From Pigmentiphaga daeguensis (GTDB taxonomy: Bacteria > Pseudomonadota > Gammaproteobacteria > Burkholderiales > Burkholderiaceae_B), in assembly GCF_039523035.1 (NCBI RefSeq), contig NZ_BAAAEN010000004.1:248001-312000 (forward strand): a DNA stretch of 64,000 nucleotides, in the 5' to 3' direction. Of the stretch, positions 34,565 to 43,741 are shown in pieces. Made by a program: the position numbers and the translations under genes. Each line of letters opens with the position of its first letter. Within the stretch, counting starts at the first letter, position 1. Under the pieces are notes generated by a model. That model saw only the letters and a program-made list of their open reading frames with translations, was not told where the DNA came from and did no database searches.

Positions 34565-34799
34565 TCCATCTTTTCGAGGAATGCATGGTCGGTCACAAGC
34601 CCCATGCTTGGGAACGACATCTTGGATGGTTACTTATTTCCGACCGGTATAAACCCGCCCCGGCACAGAACAAATACGCCGTTATGCCCGGACGCGCATT
34701 AGATCATTTTCAAATTTTCGTTCTGATTTTTTTGTTTGCGACGCAACATGGCTGATCGCCGCCGGCCTCCGTCGCGCCGGCCCGAGCAGGAGAACCACC
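34565..34799. promoter_or_regulatory. Divergent sbp-cysB control region
   Basis: The 235-bp gap between sbp and cysB is AT-rich near cysB (about 34701-34740: TCATTTTCAAATTTTCGTTC and a T7 run). CysB normally binds here and drives the sulfate operon when sulfur is limiting. I cannot pick out a precise CysB site by eye. The cysB ribosome site is GAGCAGGAG at about 34785. Confidence 0.35.
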
Positions 34800-35759
34800 T
34801 TGAATTTCCAGCAACTGCGCTCCGTCCGCGAAGCCCTGCGCCGCAATTTCAACCTGACCGAGGTTGCCAACACCCTGTACACCTCGCAGCCGGGCGTCAG
34901 CCGCCAGATACGCGAGCTGGAGGATGAACTGGGTACGACGATCTTCGAGCGCGCCGGCAAGCGCCTGACCGGGCTGACCGAGCCGGGCAAGGAAATCGTC
35001 ACGATCATCGAACGCCTGCTGCTCGAACAGGAGAACCTCAAGCGCGCGGCCCAGGAATTCAGCGCCCGCGACCAGGGGCGGCTGACCATCGCAACGACCC
35101 ATACGCAGGCCCGCTACGCGCTGCCGGTGGTCGTGCAGGCGTTCCGGCGCAATTTTCCTCAGGTCCACCTGAACCTGCAGCAGGGCTCGCCCCTGCACAT
35201 CGCCGAATGGGTGGCCAGCGGCCAGGCCGACATCGGCATCGCCACCGAAGGGCTGCAGGCCGACGGCAGGTTGTCGACCTTCGCCGGCTACCGGTGGAAC
35301 CACGTCATCGTCGCGCCGCCAGGGCATCCCATCCTGGCGCGCGAGCGGCCCACGGTCGAGGAACTGGCCCGGCATCCTCTGATCACCTACGACACGGGTC
35401 TGACCGGCCGCTCGCACATCGACGAGGCCTTCTCGCGCGCCTCGATCGTGCCGGACATCGTGCTGACGGCGATGGACGCCGACGTGATCAAGACCTATGT
35501 ATCGGCGGGCCTGGGCATAGGCATCATCGCCGCCATGGCCTACGACAGCGAGGAAGACACCAAGCTGCGGTCGCTGGCGGCCGACCATCTGTTCGCCTCG
35601 AACATGACGCGCCTGGCGGTGCGCCGCGGCGCCTATCTTCGCAATTTCGCGATCGCCTTCATCGAGATGTTCGCGCCGCACCTGGATCGCGACACGATCA
35701 CCGCGCAGCAGGACGAGGACACGGCGGCGGCCCGCCAGCCTGAACCGGCCGGGGCCTGA
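34800..35759 (+). CDS. cysB: LysR family transcriptional regulator CysB
   Basis: The 319-residue regulator has the helix-turn-helix NLTEVANTLYTSQPGVSRQI and the acetylserine-binding domain motifs ATTHTQARYALPVVVQAF and GQADIGIATEGL. It controls sulfur assimilation. The start is a TTG at 34800 with the AGGAG ribosome site upstream; MNFQQLRSVREALR is the canonical CysB N-terminus. It is divergent from the sulfate operon and its stop abuts the DoxX stop with no gap. Confidence 0.95.
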   Translation: MNFQQLRSVREALRRNFNLTEVANTLYTSQPGVSRQIRELEDELGTTIFERAGKRLTGLTEPGKEIVTIIERLLLEQENLKRAAQEFSARDQGRLTIATTHTQARYALPVVVQAFRRNFPQVHLNLQQGSPLHIAEWVASGQADIGIATEGLQADGRLSTFAGYRWNHVIVAPPGHPILARERPTVEELARHPLITYDTGLTGRSHIDEAFSRASIVPDIVLTAMDADVIKTYVSAGLGIGIIAAMAYDSEEDTKLRSLAADHLFASNMTRLAVRRGAYLRNFAIAFIEMFAPHLDRDTITAQQDEDTAAARQPEPAGA

Positions 35760-36167
35760 TCAGTTCAAGGTGCCGCCCTTGCCGCCGGCGCTGAAGCGGC
35801 CGGCGCCGATCAGCGCGATGACCAGGCCGCCGCAAAGGTAGAGTCCCTGGAGCTCCAGCGTCCAGGCCCCGTTCTTGGCCACGGTGAATACCTGGTTGGA
35901 GTGGGCGAGCGCGATGGCCACGACCATGTTGATGGCGACCAGCAGGCCGCCGAGCCGGCTGTACAGCCCCACGAGCAGCAGGATGGGGGCGACGATCTCG
36001 CCCACGTAGACGAAATAGGCGAGGAAGGCGGGCAACCCGTGCGAGGCGACGAGCCCCTTCACGAAGCCGATGCCGCCGATGACCTTCGGAATGCCATGCA
36101 TGAGCATGAGCACCCCTACGACCACGCGCAGCAGGAGTTTTCCGAGATCGTCGGCGGTCTGGAGCAT
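35760..36167 (-). CDS. DoxX family membrane protein
   Basis: The 135-residue protein has four hydrophobic segments and the DoxX marks LLLRVVVGVLMLMHGIPKVI and GEIVAPILLLVGLYSRLGGL. DoxX proteins occur in thiosulfate or quinol-dependent oxidation and in many uncharacterised settings. Here the neighbour is cysB, whose stop is directly adjacent to this stop (tail to tail, no spacer). A link to sulfur or redox metabolism is only suggestive. Confidence 0.88.
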   Translation of the reverse strand: MLQTADDLGKLLLRVVVGVLMLMHGIPKVIGGIGFVKGLVASHGLPAFLAYFVYVGEIVAPILLLVGLYSRLGGLLVAINMVVAIALAHSNQVFTVAKNGAWTLELQGLYLCGGLVIALIGAGRFSAGGKGGTLN

Positions 36168-36244
36168 GGGAGTCCTGTCGAAAGGAAACGAAGGCCCGCA
36201 TTACAGCACATGTGCGTGACACGGGCACTTCTTCCGCCGCGGAC

Positions 36245-36889
36245 TTACTCCTTGTTGGGCTGGGGCGTGGTGCGCAGGTAGGGCCGCACCACCTTGTAGC
36301 CCTTGGGAAACTTCTGCTTGAGTACCTCGGGATCCTGCAGCGAGGGCACGATGATGACGTCTTCGCCGTCCTTCCAGTTCACCGGCGTCGCAACGCTGTA
36401 GTTGTCGGTAAGCTGCAGCGAGTCGATCACGCGCAGGATCTCGTCGAAGTTGCGCCCCGTGCTGGCGGGATAGGTGATGATGAGCCTGACCTTCTTGGCC
36501 GGGTCGATCACGAAGACCGAGCGCACCGTGGCGGTGGCGCTGGCATTCGGGTGGATCATGTCGTAGAGCGTGGACACCTTGCGGTCGGCATCGGCCAGGA
36601 TGGGGAAATCCACCCGGGTGTTCTGCGTATCGTTGATGTCGCCGATCCACTGCTGATGGGAATCGACCGGATCGACCGACAGCGCCAGCACCTTCACATT
36701 GCGCTTGGCGAACTCTTGCGCGAGCTTGGCGGTATAGCCCAGTTCGGTCGTGCAGACCGGCGTGAAGTCCGCCGGGTGCGAGAACAGCACGCCCCAGCTG
36801 TCGCCGAGGTAGTCGTAGAAATGAATACGTCCCTTGGAGGAATCCTGTTCGAAATCGGGAGCGGTGTCGCCCAGACGCAATGCGGTCAT
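36245..36889 (-). CDS. 1-Cys peroxiredoxin (Prx6/AhpC-like)
   Basis: The 214-residue protein has the peroxidatic Cys46 in HPADFTPVCTTE and no other cysteine in the whole sequence, so it is a true 1-Cys peroxiredoxin. A Prx6-type C-terminal domain (NWKDGEDVIIVPSLQDPE) follows. It would reduce peroxides using a thiol donor or glutathione partner. It lies 77 bases downstream of the DoxX gene on the same strand, with a 226-bp gap upstream that contains a dyad. Confidence 0.93.
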   Translation of the reverse strand: MTALRLGDTAPDFEQDSSKGRIHFYDYLGDSWGVLFSHPADFTPVCTTELGYTAKLAQEFAKRNVKVLALSVDPVDSHQQWIGDINDTQNTRVDFPILADADRKVSTLYDMIHPNASATATVRSVFVIDPAKKVRLIITYPASTGRNFDEILRVIDSLQLTDNYSVATPVNWKDGEDVIIVPSLQDPEVLKQKFPKGYKVVRPYLRTTPQPNKE

Positions 36890-36970
36890 GTCGGTCTCCT
36901 ACGTTTTCAAATGAAGCATTCTGGCGTTCCGCCGGGGAAGCGGGAACAAATGTTTGCACATAACCATATA

Positions 36971-36992
36971 GCTTTCCACCATAAAGGAAAGC
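36971..36992. promoter_or_regulatory. Dyad upstream of the peroxiredoxin gene
   Basis: GCTTTCC and GGAAAGC form a perfect seven-base inverted repeat around ACCATAAA, about 80 bases from the peroxiredoxin start. It could be an operator or part of a hairpin for either of the divergent genes. No match to an OxyR site is apparent. Confidence 0.3.
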
Positions 36993-37115
36993 CGGATACT
37001 TATTTTTTCATATAAGGACGTTACCCGGCGCGGCGTACCGCCAACGAAGCTGCGGTAATTAACAAACGCAAAATTCTTCGTTCCCAGTAATGAACGGGGA
37101 CGCCATCATGCGCTC

Positions 37116-37733
37116 ATGCGACTGCAACCCTTGATCGTCCCAGGTTGGAACAACTCCGGGCCCGGCCACTGGCAGAGCCTGTGGGAGGCCTGTCTGCCGC
37201 GCGCGGTGCGCGTGCAGCAGGCCGACTGGGCCTCGCCCGACCTGCATGACTGGACCGCGACCCTGGCCGCCGCCATCGAAGCGGCGCAGCGCCCGCCGCT
37301 GTTGATCGCCCACAGCCTGGGCTGCATCACGATATGCCACCTGCCGCTGCGGGTGCGCGAGAAAGTGGCGGGCGCCCTGCTGGTAGCGCCCGCCGACGTC
37401 GAGCGGCCGAACGCCCCGGCGCGGCTGCGCTCGTTCTGCCCGGTGCCGATGCAGACGCTGCCCTTCCAGAGCGTGGTGGTCGCCAGCACCAACGATCCGT
37501 ATTGCTCGCTGGATCGGGCCCGCGAATTCGCCGAGGCCTGGGGCAGCCGCTTCGAGCAGCTCGACGATGCCGGCCACATCAATGCCGAATCGGGGTACGG
37601 CGCGTGGCCCCAGGGGCTCAAACTGCTGGCTGCCCTGCGGCGCAGGTCGCACTGGCGCATCCCGGTCGCCCCCTGCCGTACGCCTCCGCTGCCGCCGTCC
37701 CTGGCGCCCGGCCATCACCGCCCATCCCCCTGA
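37116..37733 (+). CDS. RBBP9/YdeN-like alpha/beta hydrolase
   Basis: The 205-residue protein has PLIVPGWNNSGPGHWQSLWE at the N-terminus, the nucleophile elbow LIAHSLGCI, and DAGHINAESGYGAWPQG with the probable catalytic His. This is the RBBP9/YdeN serine hydrolase family, whose natural substrates are mostly unknown. The C-terminal tail after about residue 170 is Pro-rich and not part of the fold. It is convergent with the acyl-CoA dehydrogenase gene, 21 bases apart. Confidence 0.88.
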   Translation: MRLQPLIVPGWNNSGPGHWQSLWEACLPRAVRVQQADWASPDLHDWTATLAAAIEAAQRPPLLIAHSLGCITICHLPLRVREKVAGALLVAPADVERPNAPARLRSFCPVPMQTLPFQSVVVASTNDPYCSLDRAREFAEAWGSRFEQLDDAGHINAESGYGAWPQGLKLLAALRRRSHWRIPVAPCRTPPLPPSLAPGHHRPSP

Positions 37734-37754
37734 GCGGCGCCGGCCAGGCCGGCC

Positions 37755-39551
37755 TCAGAACGCGTCGACCGGCATGGCCAGCGTGCTCGCTCCCCCCTGC
37801 AGGATCTCGCGGCGCAGCGCCTCGACCCGCGGCAGCAGGTGAGCGCAATAGAACCGTGCTCCCGCCAGCTTGGCCGGATAGAAGCTGTCGACGTCGCCCT
37901 TGCCGATACGGCGCCGGCAGGCCAGCGCGGCGCGCGCCATCTGCCACCCGCCGTGCGTGAGCCCGGCCAGCATCAGGTAGGGCACGCTGCCCGCGTAGAC
38001 CTCGCGCACGTCGTCGCGATAGCGTTCGACCACGAAACGGACCACTTCCTCGTAGGCCTGGATGGCGTCGGCCAGTTGTCCGCGCAAGGCCGACAGTTCC
38101 TGGTCGCCGTCCAGCTCGGCCAGCGTCTCGCGCATGTGGCCGATGATGGCGGCGGCCACCGCGCCGCCGTCGCGCGCGGTCTTGCGTCCCACCAGGTCGT
38201 TGGCCTGGATCGCGGTGGTGCCTTCGTAGATCGACAGGATGCGGGCATCGCGGTAGTACTGGGCAGCGCCCGTCTCCTCGATGAAGCCCATGCCGCCATG
38301 CACCTGTATGCCCAGCGACGCCACCTCCACCGCCATCTCGGTCGAGAAACCCTTGACGATGGGCACCATGTATTCGTAGAAGGCCTGGTTGCGCGCGCGC
38401 ACCTGGGCATCGGGATGCCGGTGCGCGAAATCGTGCGCCCCGGCGGCCACGTAGGCCACGGCGCGGGCGGCCTCGGTCAGCGTGCGCATGGTCAACAGCA
38501 TCCGGCGCACGTCCGGATGATGGACGATGGCCACGGGCCCGGCCGAACCCTCGACCGCCCGGCTCTGCACGCGGTCCTTGGCATAGGCCACGGCATGCTG
38601 GCTGGCGCGCTCGGCCACCGCGATACCCTGCAAGCCGACGGCGAAACGCGCGGCGTTCATCATGATGAACATGGTTTCCAGGCCGCGGTTGGGCTCGCCC
38701 ACCAGATAGCCGATGGCGCCCGGGCCGACCTCGCCCTTGTCCTCGCCATACAGCAGCACGGCCGTGGGGCTGGCCTTGATGCCCAGCTTGTGTTCGATCG
38801 AGGCGCACCACACGTCGTTGCGCTTGCCCAGCGACCCGTCATCGTTCACCAGGAACTTGGGCACGATGAACAGCGACAGGCCCTTGACGCCCTCGGGCGC
38901 GTCCTCCAGCCGGGCCAGCACCATGTGCACGATGTTGCGTGCCATGTCGTGCTCGCCGTAGGTGATGAAGATCTTCTGCCCGTGCAGCCGATAGCTGCCG
39001 TCGGGCTGCGCGACGGCGCGCGTGCGCACCAGCGACAGGTCCGATCCGGCCTGCGGCTCGGTCAGGTTCATGGTTCCGGTCCAGGAACCGTCGATCATCG
39101 AAGGAATGAAGCGCCGCTTCTGCTCCTCGGTCCCGGCCGTCAGCAGCACCTCGATGGCGCCATCGGTCAGCAAGGGGCACAGCGCGAAGGACAGGCAGGC
39201 GGCGTTCAGGTTTTCCATGCAGGGGGTGGCGACGACCTTGGGCAGGCCTTGCCCGCCGAAGTCCACCGGATGCTGCAAGCCCTGCCAGCCCCCTTCGACG
39301 AAACTGCGGAATGCCTGGGCGAACCCCGGCGATGCGGTGACGGCGCCGTCGCGCCAGGTGGGCGGCTGCAGATCGCCGTCGCGGTTGAGCGGCGCGATCG
39401 CGTCCTGGAGCAGGCGCGCGTTCTCGTCCAGGATCGCATCGACGACTTCCTGGCCGGCTTCCTCGCCACCGGGTAATTGATGAACCTTGTCCAGGCCGGC
39501 CAATTCGTTCAGCACGAATCGGATATCCCGCAATGGAGCCACGTAAGCCAT
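37755..39551 (-). CDS. Long acyl-CoA dehydrogenase (DmdC-like)
   Basis: The 598-residue enzyme is longer than classical acyl-CoA dehydrogenases (about 380) and matches the DmdC-like group with a C-terminal extension. Motifs are TEPQAGSDLSLVRTRAV, KIFITYGEHDMA, GGMGFIEETGAAQYYRDARI and IYEGTTAIQANDLVGRK. The acyl substrate is not defined. etfA and etfB lie directly upstream on the same strand, providing its electron acceptor, so the three probably work together. Confidence 0.92.
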   Translation of the reverse strand: MAYVAPLRDIRFVLNELAGLDKVHQLPGGEEAGQEVVDAILDENARLLQDAIAPLNRDGDLQPPTWRDGAVTASPGFAQAFRSFVEGGWQGLQHPVDFGGQGLPKVVATPCMENLNAACLSFALCPLLTDGAIEVLLTAGTEEQKRRFIPSMIDGSWTGTMNLTEPQAGSDLSLVRTRAVAQPDGSYRLHGQKIFITYGEHDMARNIVHMVLARLEDAPEGVKGLSLFIVPKFLVNDDGSLGKRNDVWCASIEHKLGIKASPTAVLLYGEDKGEVGPGAIGYLVGEPNRGLETMFIMMNAARFAVGLQGIAVAERASQHAVAYAKDRVQSRAVEGSAGPVAIVHHPDVRRMLLTMRTLTEAARAVAYVAAGAHDFAHRHPDAQVRARNQAFYEYMVPIVKGFSTEMAVEVASLGIQVHGGMGFIEETGAAQYYRDARILSIYEGTTAIQANDLVGRKTARDGGAVAAAIIGHMRETLAELDGDQELSALRGQLADAIQAYEEVVRFVVERYRDDVREVYAGSVPYLMLAGLTHGGWQMARAALACRRRIGKGDVDSFYPAKLAGARFYCAHLLPRVEALRREILQGGASTLAMPVDAF

Positions 39552-39658
39552 GCAAACCTCCGGTCAGTTGGGCACCGAGGGCCGCGCGGCGGCAAGACCG
39601 GCGGCCCGGCCCTGTTCGGGTGCGCCGCCGCAGCCCAAGGGCGCGGCGGCGTTCGCGC

Positions 39659-40588
39659 CTACAGCGCTTTCGTGAGCTCGGGCACGGCGGTGAACAGATC
39701 CGCCACCAGCCCGTAGTCGGCCACGCCGAAGATCGGCGCCTCGGCGTCCTTGTTGATCGCCACGATCACCTTCGAATCCTTCATGCCGGCCAGGTGCTGG
39801 ATCGCGCCGGAGATGCCCACCGCCACGTACAACTGCGGCGCGACGATCTTGCCGGTCTGGCCTACCTGCCAGTCGTTGGGGGCATAGCCCGCGTCGACCG
39901 CGGCGCGCGACGCGCCCATGGCCGCGCCCAGCTTGTCCGCCAGCGGCTCGAGCAGCTTGAAGTTCTCGGCGCTGCCCATCCCGCGTCCGCCCGAGACCAC
40001 GGCCTTGGCCGCCGTCAGTTCGGGACGGTCGCTCTTGGCAACCTCGCGCCCCACGAACGAGGACTTGCCACCGTCGCCCACCGCGGACAGGCTTTCCACC
40101 GGCGCCGAACCGCCCGTGGCCGCGGCCGCGTCGAAGGCCGTCGTGCGCACGGTGATCACCTTGACGGCGTCGGCCGACTGCACCGTGGCGATCGCGTTGC
40201 CCGCGTAGATCGGACGCTCGAACGTATCGGCCGAATCGATGCCGATGATGTCGGAGATCTGCGCCACGTCCAGCTTGGCCGCCACGCGCGGCGCCACGTT
40301 CTTGCCGTACGCCGTGGCCGGGAACAGGATGTGGCTGTAGCCCTGGGCCACCGCCAGCACCTGCGCCGCCACGTTCTCGGCCAGGCCATCGGCCAGCGCG
40401 GGGCCGTCGGCCGACAGCACCTTGGCCACGCCCGCCACCTGCGAGGCCGCCTGCGCCGCTCCGCCCACACCCGCGCCCGCGACCAGCACGTGCACGTCGC
40501 CACCCAGGCGCTGCGCCGCCGTGATCGTGTTCAGCGTCGCCGCGCGCAGATGCGCATTGTCATGTTCCGCTACGACCAGTATCGCCAT
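39659..40588 (-). CDS. etfA: Electron transfer flavoprotein alpha subunit
   Basis: The 309-residue protein opens MAILVVAEHDNAHLRAATLN and ends with the FAD-binding domain showing VVSGGRGMGSAENFKLLEPL, SRAAVDAGYAPNDWQVGQTG and APQLYVAVGISGAIQHLAGM. It carries FAD and passes electrons to the ETF-ubiquinone oxidoreductase. I use the ATG at 40588; a GTG at 40594 that overlaps the etfB stop (GTGA) is an alternative. It lies between etfB and the dehydrogenase. Confidence 0.95.
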   Translation of the reverse strand: MAILVVAEHDNAHLRAATLNTITAAQRLGGDVHVLVAGAGVGGAAQAASQVAGVAKVLSADGPALADGLAENVAAQVLAVAQGYSHILFPATAYGKNVAPRVAAKLDVAQISDIIGIDSADTFERPIYAGNAIATVQSADAVKVITVRTTAFDAAAATGGSAPVESLSAVGDGGKSSFVGREVAKSDRPELTAAKAVVSGGRGMGSAENFKLLEPLADKLGAAMGASRAAVDAGYAPNDWQVGQTGKIVAPQLYVAVGISGAIQHLAGMKDSKVIVAINKDAEAPIFGVADYGLVADLFTAVPELTKAL

Positions 40589-40590
40589 CT

Positions 40591-41340
40591 TCACACCACC
40601 TTCGCTTCATTCTTGAGTTTGCCCACCAGCTCGGCCACGTCCGCCACCTTCACCCCGGCCTTGCGCGCCGGCGGCTCGGCCACCTTCAGCGTCTTGAGGC
40701 GCGGCGTCACGTCCACGCCCAGGTCTTCCGGCTTGACGGTCTCCAGCGGCTTCTTCTTGGCCTTCATGATGTTGGGCAGCGTCACGTAGCGCGGCTCGTT
40801 CAACCGCAGGTCCGTGGTCACGATGGCCGGCAGCGACAGCGCCACCGTCTCCAGGCCGCCGTCCACTTCGCGCGTCACCGTCGCCTTGCCGTCGGCCACC
40901 TCGACCTTGCTCGCGAAGGTCGCCTGCGGCCAATCCAGCAGCGCGGCCAGCATCTGGCCCGTCTGGTTCGCATCGTCGTCGATCGCCTGCTTGCCCAGGA
41001 TGACCAGCTGCGGCTGCTCCTTGTCGACCAGCGCCTTCAGCAGCTTGGCCACGGCCAGCGGCTGCAGCTCCTGCTGCGTCTCGACCAGGATGGCGCGGTC
41101 GGCGCCGATGGCCATCGCCGTGCGCAGCGTCTCCTGGCACTGCGCGACGCCGCAAGACACGGCCAGGATCTCGCTGGCCACGCCCTTTTCCTTCAGGCGC
41201 GTCGCCTCTTCCACGGCGATTTCGTCGAACGGGTTCATCGACATCTTCACGTTCGCGATGTCCACGCCGGTCTGGTCCGACTTCACCCGGACCTTCACGT
41301 TGTAGTCCACCACTCGCTTGACTGGCACTAACACCTTCAT
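40591..41340 (-). CDS. etfB: Electron transfer flavoprotein beta subunit
   Basis: The 249-residue subunit starts MKVLVPVKRVVDYNVKVRVK, with NPFDEIAVEEATRLKEKG and LVILGKQAIDDDANQTGQML typical of EtfB. It binds AMP and forms the heterodimer with EtfA. Extending the frame to 41415 would add residues upstream of the conserved start, so the ATG at 41340 is used. The stop overlaps the etfA start region. Confidence 0.96.
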   Translation of the reverse strand: MKVLVPVKRVVDYNVKVRVKSDQTGVDIANVKMSMNPFDEIAVEEATRLKEKGVASEILAVSCGVAQCQETLRTAMAIGADRAILVETQQELQPLAVAKLLKALVDKEQPQLVILGKQAIDDDANQTGQMLAALLDWPQATFASKVEVADGKATVTREVDGGLETVALSLPAIVTTDLRLNEPRYVTLPNIMKAKKKPLETVKPEDLGVDVTPRLKTLKVAEPPARKAGVKVADVAELVGKLKNEAKVV

Positions 41341-41504
41341 CGTTTGCAACCTCGTTGTAGATAAGCCGGCTACGCCTGGGTAACGGGCACGCACACGGCA
41401 CGGTCGCCGCGCCACAGGGAAACCTGTCGATTATAGGTAATCGACATGCCCCTCTCGCGGGCCTGGAATACGGGTAAATACGGACGACGAGCGCGCATGG
41501 GGGC

Positions 41505-42425
41505 TCAGATCCCCGCCAGCGCGCGTATGTGGGCGGTGGCGCTGCGCCCCAGCGCCGACAGGTTGTAGCCGCCTTCCAGGCAACTGACGACCCGCGCGCC
41601 GTGGCGCTGGGCCAGCGCCACCAGCTGCTCGGTGATCCAGGCGAAATCCGACTCGACCAGCCCCATGCTGCCCAGATCGTCCTCGCGGTGCGCATCGAAG
41701 CCCGCCGACACCAGCACGAGCTGGGGCCGGAACCGCTCCAGCCTGGGCAGCCACCGGGCCGCGACCAGTTCGCGTATCGCCGCGCCTTCGGTATAGGCGG
41801 GCACGGGTTCGTTCAGCATGTTGTCGGCCCAGGGCGCGGTACCGCTGAATGGATAGAACGGATGCTGGAAGAAACCGCACATCAGCACGCGTTCGTCGCC
41901 GGCCAGCGCCGCCTCGGTGCCGTTGCCGTGATGCACGTCGAAATCCACGACCGCCACGCGCGTCAAACCGTGGCGCGCGATGGCATGGCGCGCGGCGATC
42001 GCCACATTGCTCAGGAAGCAGAATCCCATGGCCTGGTCGGGGCACGCATGGTGGCCGGGCGGCCGCACCGCGCAGAACGCCGACTCGCCCTCTCCCGCCA
42101 ACACGGCATCGACGGCCGCGATCGCGGCGCCGGCCGCGTGCAGCGCCGCCGCGTAGGTGTGGGGGTTCATGCAGGTGTCGGGGTCGAGCTCGACGTAGCC
42201 GTGCACGGGCGAGCGCTCGACCAGTGATTCCAGGTACTCGGAGGTATGCACGCGCAGCAGCGCGTCCTGCGTGGCCTGCGGCGCCTCGCGCTCGACCAGG
42301 TGGACCGCCACGCCCGAGGCAAGCAACTGGTCGGAGATCGCGTCCAGCCGCGCCGGGCACTCGGGGTGCCCTTCGCCCATCTCGTGCTGCCGGCACGCCG
42401 GATGCGTGAAGTAAAGCGTAGCCAT
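41505..42425 (-). CDS. Histone deacetylase / acetylpolyamine amidohydrolase family protein
   Basis: The 306-residue protein has the arginase-fold zinc-hydrolase motifs RPPGHHACPDQAMGFCFLSN and VVDFDVHHGNGTEAA, plus VLVSAGFDAHREDDLG and CLEGGYNLSALG. Zinc ligands (Asp and His of DVHH and the later Asp) are all present. Bacterial members deacetylate polyamines or other small acetamides, and a protein lysine substrate cannot be excluded. The start ATG at 42425 is preferred over upstream in-frame ATGs. It lies 164 bp before etfB on the same strand. Confidence 0.93.
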   Translation of the reverse strand: MATLYFTHPACRQHEMGEGHPECPARLDAISDQLLASGVAVHLVEREAPQATQDALLRVHTSEYLESLVERSPVHGYVELDPDTCMNPHTYAAALHAAGAAIAAVDAVLAGEGESAFCAVRPPGHHACPDQAMGFCFLSNVAIAARHAIARHGLTRVAVVDFDVHHGNGTEAALAGDERVLMCGFFQHPFYPFSGTAPWADNMLNEPVPAYTEGAAIRELVAARWLPRLERFRPQLVLVSAGFDAHREDDLGSMGLVESDFAWITEQLVALAQRHGARVVSCLEGGYNLSALGRSATAHIRALAGI

Positions 42426-42511
42426 GGCCTCCATTATGCGCCCGACTTGCATCGCGGCCGAACAGCCGGCAGCATCACGCTATCGATATCGCTTTTCCGG
42501 AAATCTTACGC

Positions 42512-43741
42512 GTGAATTCGACACCCCGCTTTCCGACCGGGTCGCGCAGCGGCCCGATCGTCGCCGGTCTTGCCGCGCTGGCCCTGTGGGGCTGCGCCTC
42601 GCCCCCGCCCCCCGCCGCCGCCCCCATGCAGGGCGTGTCGCCCTCCCCTGGCATGCAGGCCGCTCCGGGCTCCGGCCCGGCCGCGCAGCCCGTGGCGCCG
42701 GCGCCCGCCGCGCCGGTGGCCGTCCCGGTACCGGTGCCCGCGCCCTCCGGCCCCATGCCGGCCGCCGAGGCCCGGCGCGCTTTCGTCGCCGACATGGCCG
42801 GCCGGGGCCTGGACGCCGCCCGGGTCGGCGCCCTGCTCGACCAGGCCAAGTATTCGGAAACCGTCGCGCGGCTCGTGCTGCCGCCCTCCTCGCCCACGGT
42901 GCGCAGTTGGCCCCGGTACCGCGCGCGCTTCATCGAAAGCCGCCGCATCAAGGAAGGCATCGCGTTCCAGGAGGAACATGCGCAGGACCTGGCGCGCGCC
43001 GAGGCCAGGTACGGCGTGCCCGCCTCCATCATCGTCAGCGTCATCGGCGTGGAAACGTTCTACGGCCGGGTCACCGGTAATTTCCGCGTCATCGACGCGC
43101 TGGCGACGCTGGCCTTCAACTACCCGGCCCAGGCGCGCAGCGACCGCAGCGCCTTCTTCCGCGAGCAACTGGCGCAGTTCCTGATCTGGTGCAAGGAAAC
43201 CGGCGCCGACCCGCTGGCGGTAAAGGGTTCGTACGCGGGCGCCATCGGCCTGCCGCAGTTCATGCCCGGCAGCCTGCGCCAGTTCGCGGTCGACGGCGAT
43301 GGCGATGGCCGCATCGACCTGCTCGCCAGCCCCGCCGACGCCATCGCCTCGGTGGCCAACTTCCTGGTCGAACATGGATGGCAGCGCGACCAGCCGGTGT
43401 TCCTGCCGGTGCGGCTACCGGGCGACCCGGCCGCGCTGGTCGACGGCGGGCTCAAGCCCACGCTCGACTGGACCCGGCTGCAGGCGGCGGGCGCGCGGGC
43501 GCCCAAGGTGGCGGGAATGTCGGACGCGTGGATGCAATGGCCGCTGGCCGTGATCGATCTGTACGACGGCGCGACGGGCACGACCGAATACCGCGTCGCC
43601 GCGCCCAACTTCTTCGCCCTGACCGAATACAACCGCAGCTACTTCTACGCCACCTCGGTCACCGACCTGGCCGTGGAGCTTGAACGGCGCGGCCGCGTGG
43701 CGAGCCGGGTCAGTCAGTTGAATACGCCGGTGGACAAATAG
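42512..43741 (+). CDS. mltB: Lytic murein transglycosylase B
   Basis: The 409-residue lipoprotein has a leader with LALWGCAS, in which Cys28 is the probable lipidation site, then a Pro/Ala-rich linker up to about residue 90. The catalytic Glu is in IIVSVIGVETFYGRVTGNF, and KGSYAGAIGLPQFMPGSLRQ and DGRIDLLASPADAIASVANF follow. It cleaves peptidoglycan glycan strands non-hydrolytically. The start is a GTG. Its 3' end overlaps the cysM 3' end by 28 bases in convergent orientation. Confidence 0.95.
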   Translation: MNSTPRFPTGSRSGPIVAGLAALALWGCASPPPPAAAPMQGVSPSPGMQAAPGSGPAAQPVAPAPAAPVAVPVPVPAPSGPMPAAEARRAFVADMAGRGLDAARVGALLDQAKYSETVARLVLPPSSPTVRSWPRYRARFIESRRIKEGIAFQEEHAQDLARAEARYGVPASIIVSVIGVETFYGRVTGNFRVIDALATLAFNYPAQARSDRSAFFREQLAQFLIWCKETGADPLAVKGSYAGAIGLPQFMPGSLRQFAVDGDGDGRIDLLASPADAIASVANFLVEHGWQRDQPVFLPVRLPGDPAALVDGGLKPTLDWTRLQAAGARAPKVAGMSDAWMQWPLAVIDLYDGATGTTEYRVAAPNFFALTEYNRSYFYATSVTDLAVELERRGRVASRVSQLNTPVDK

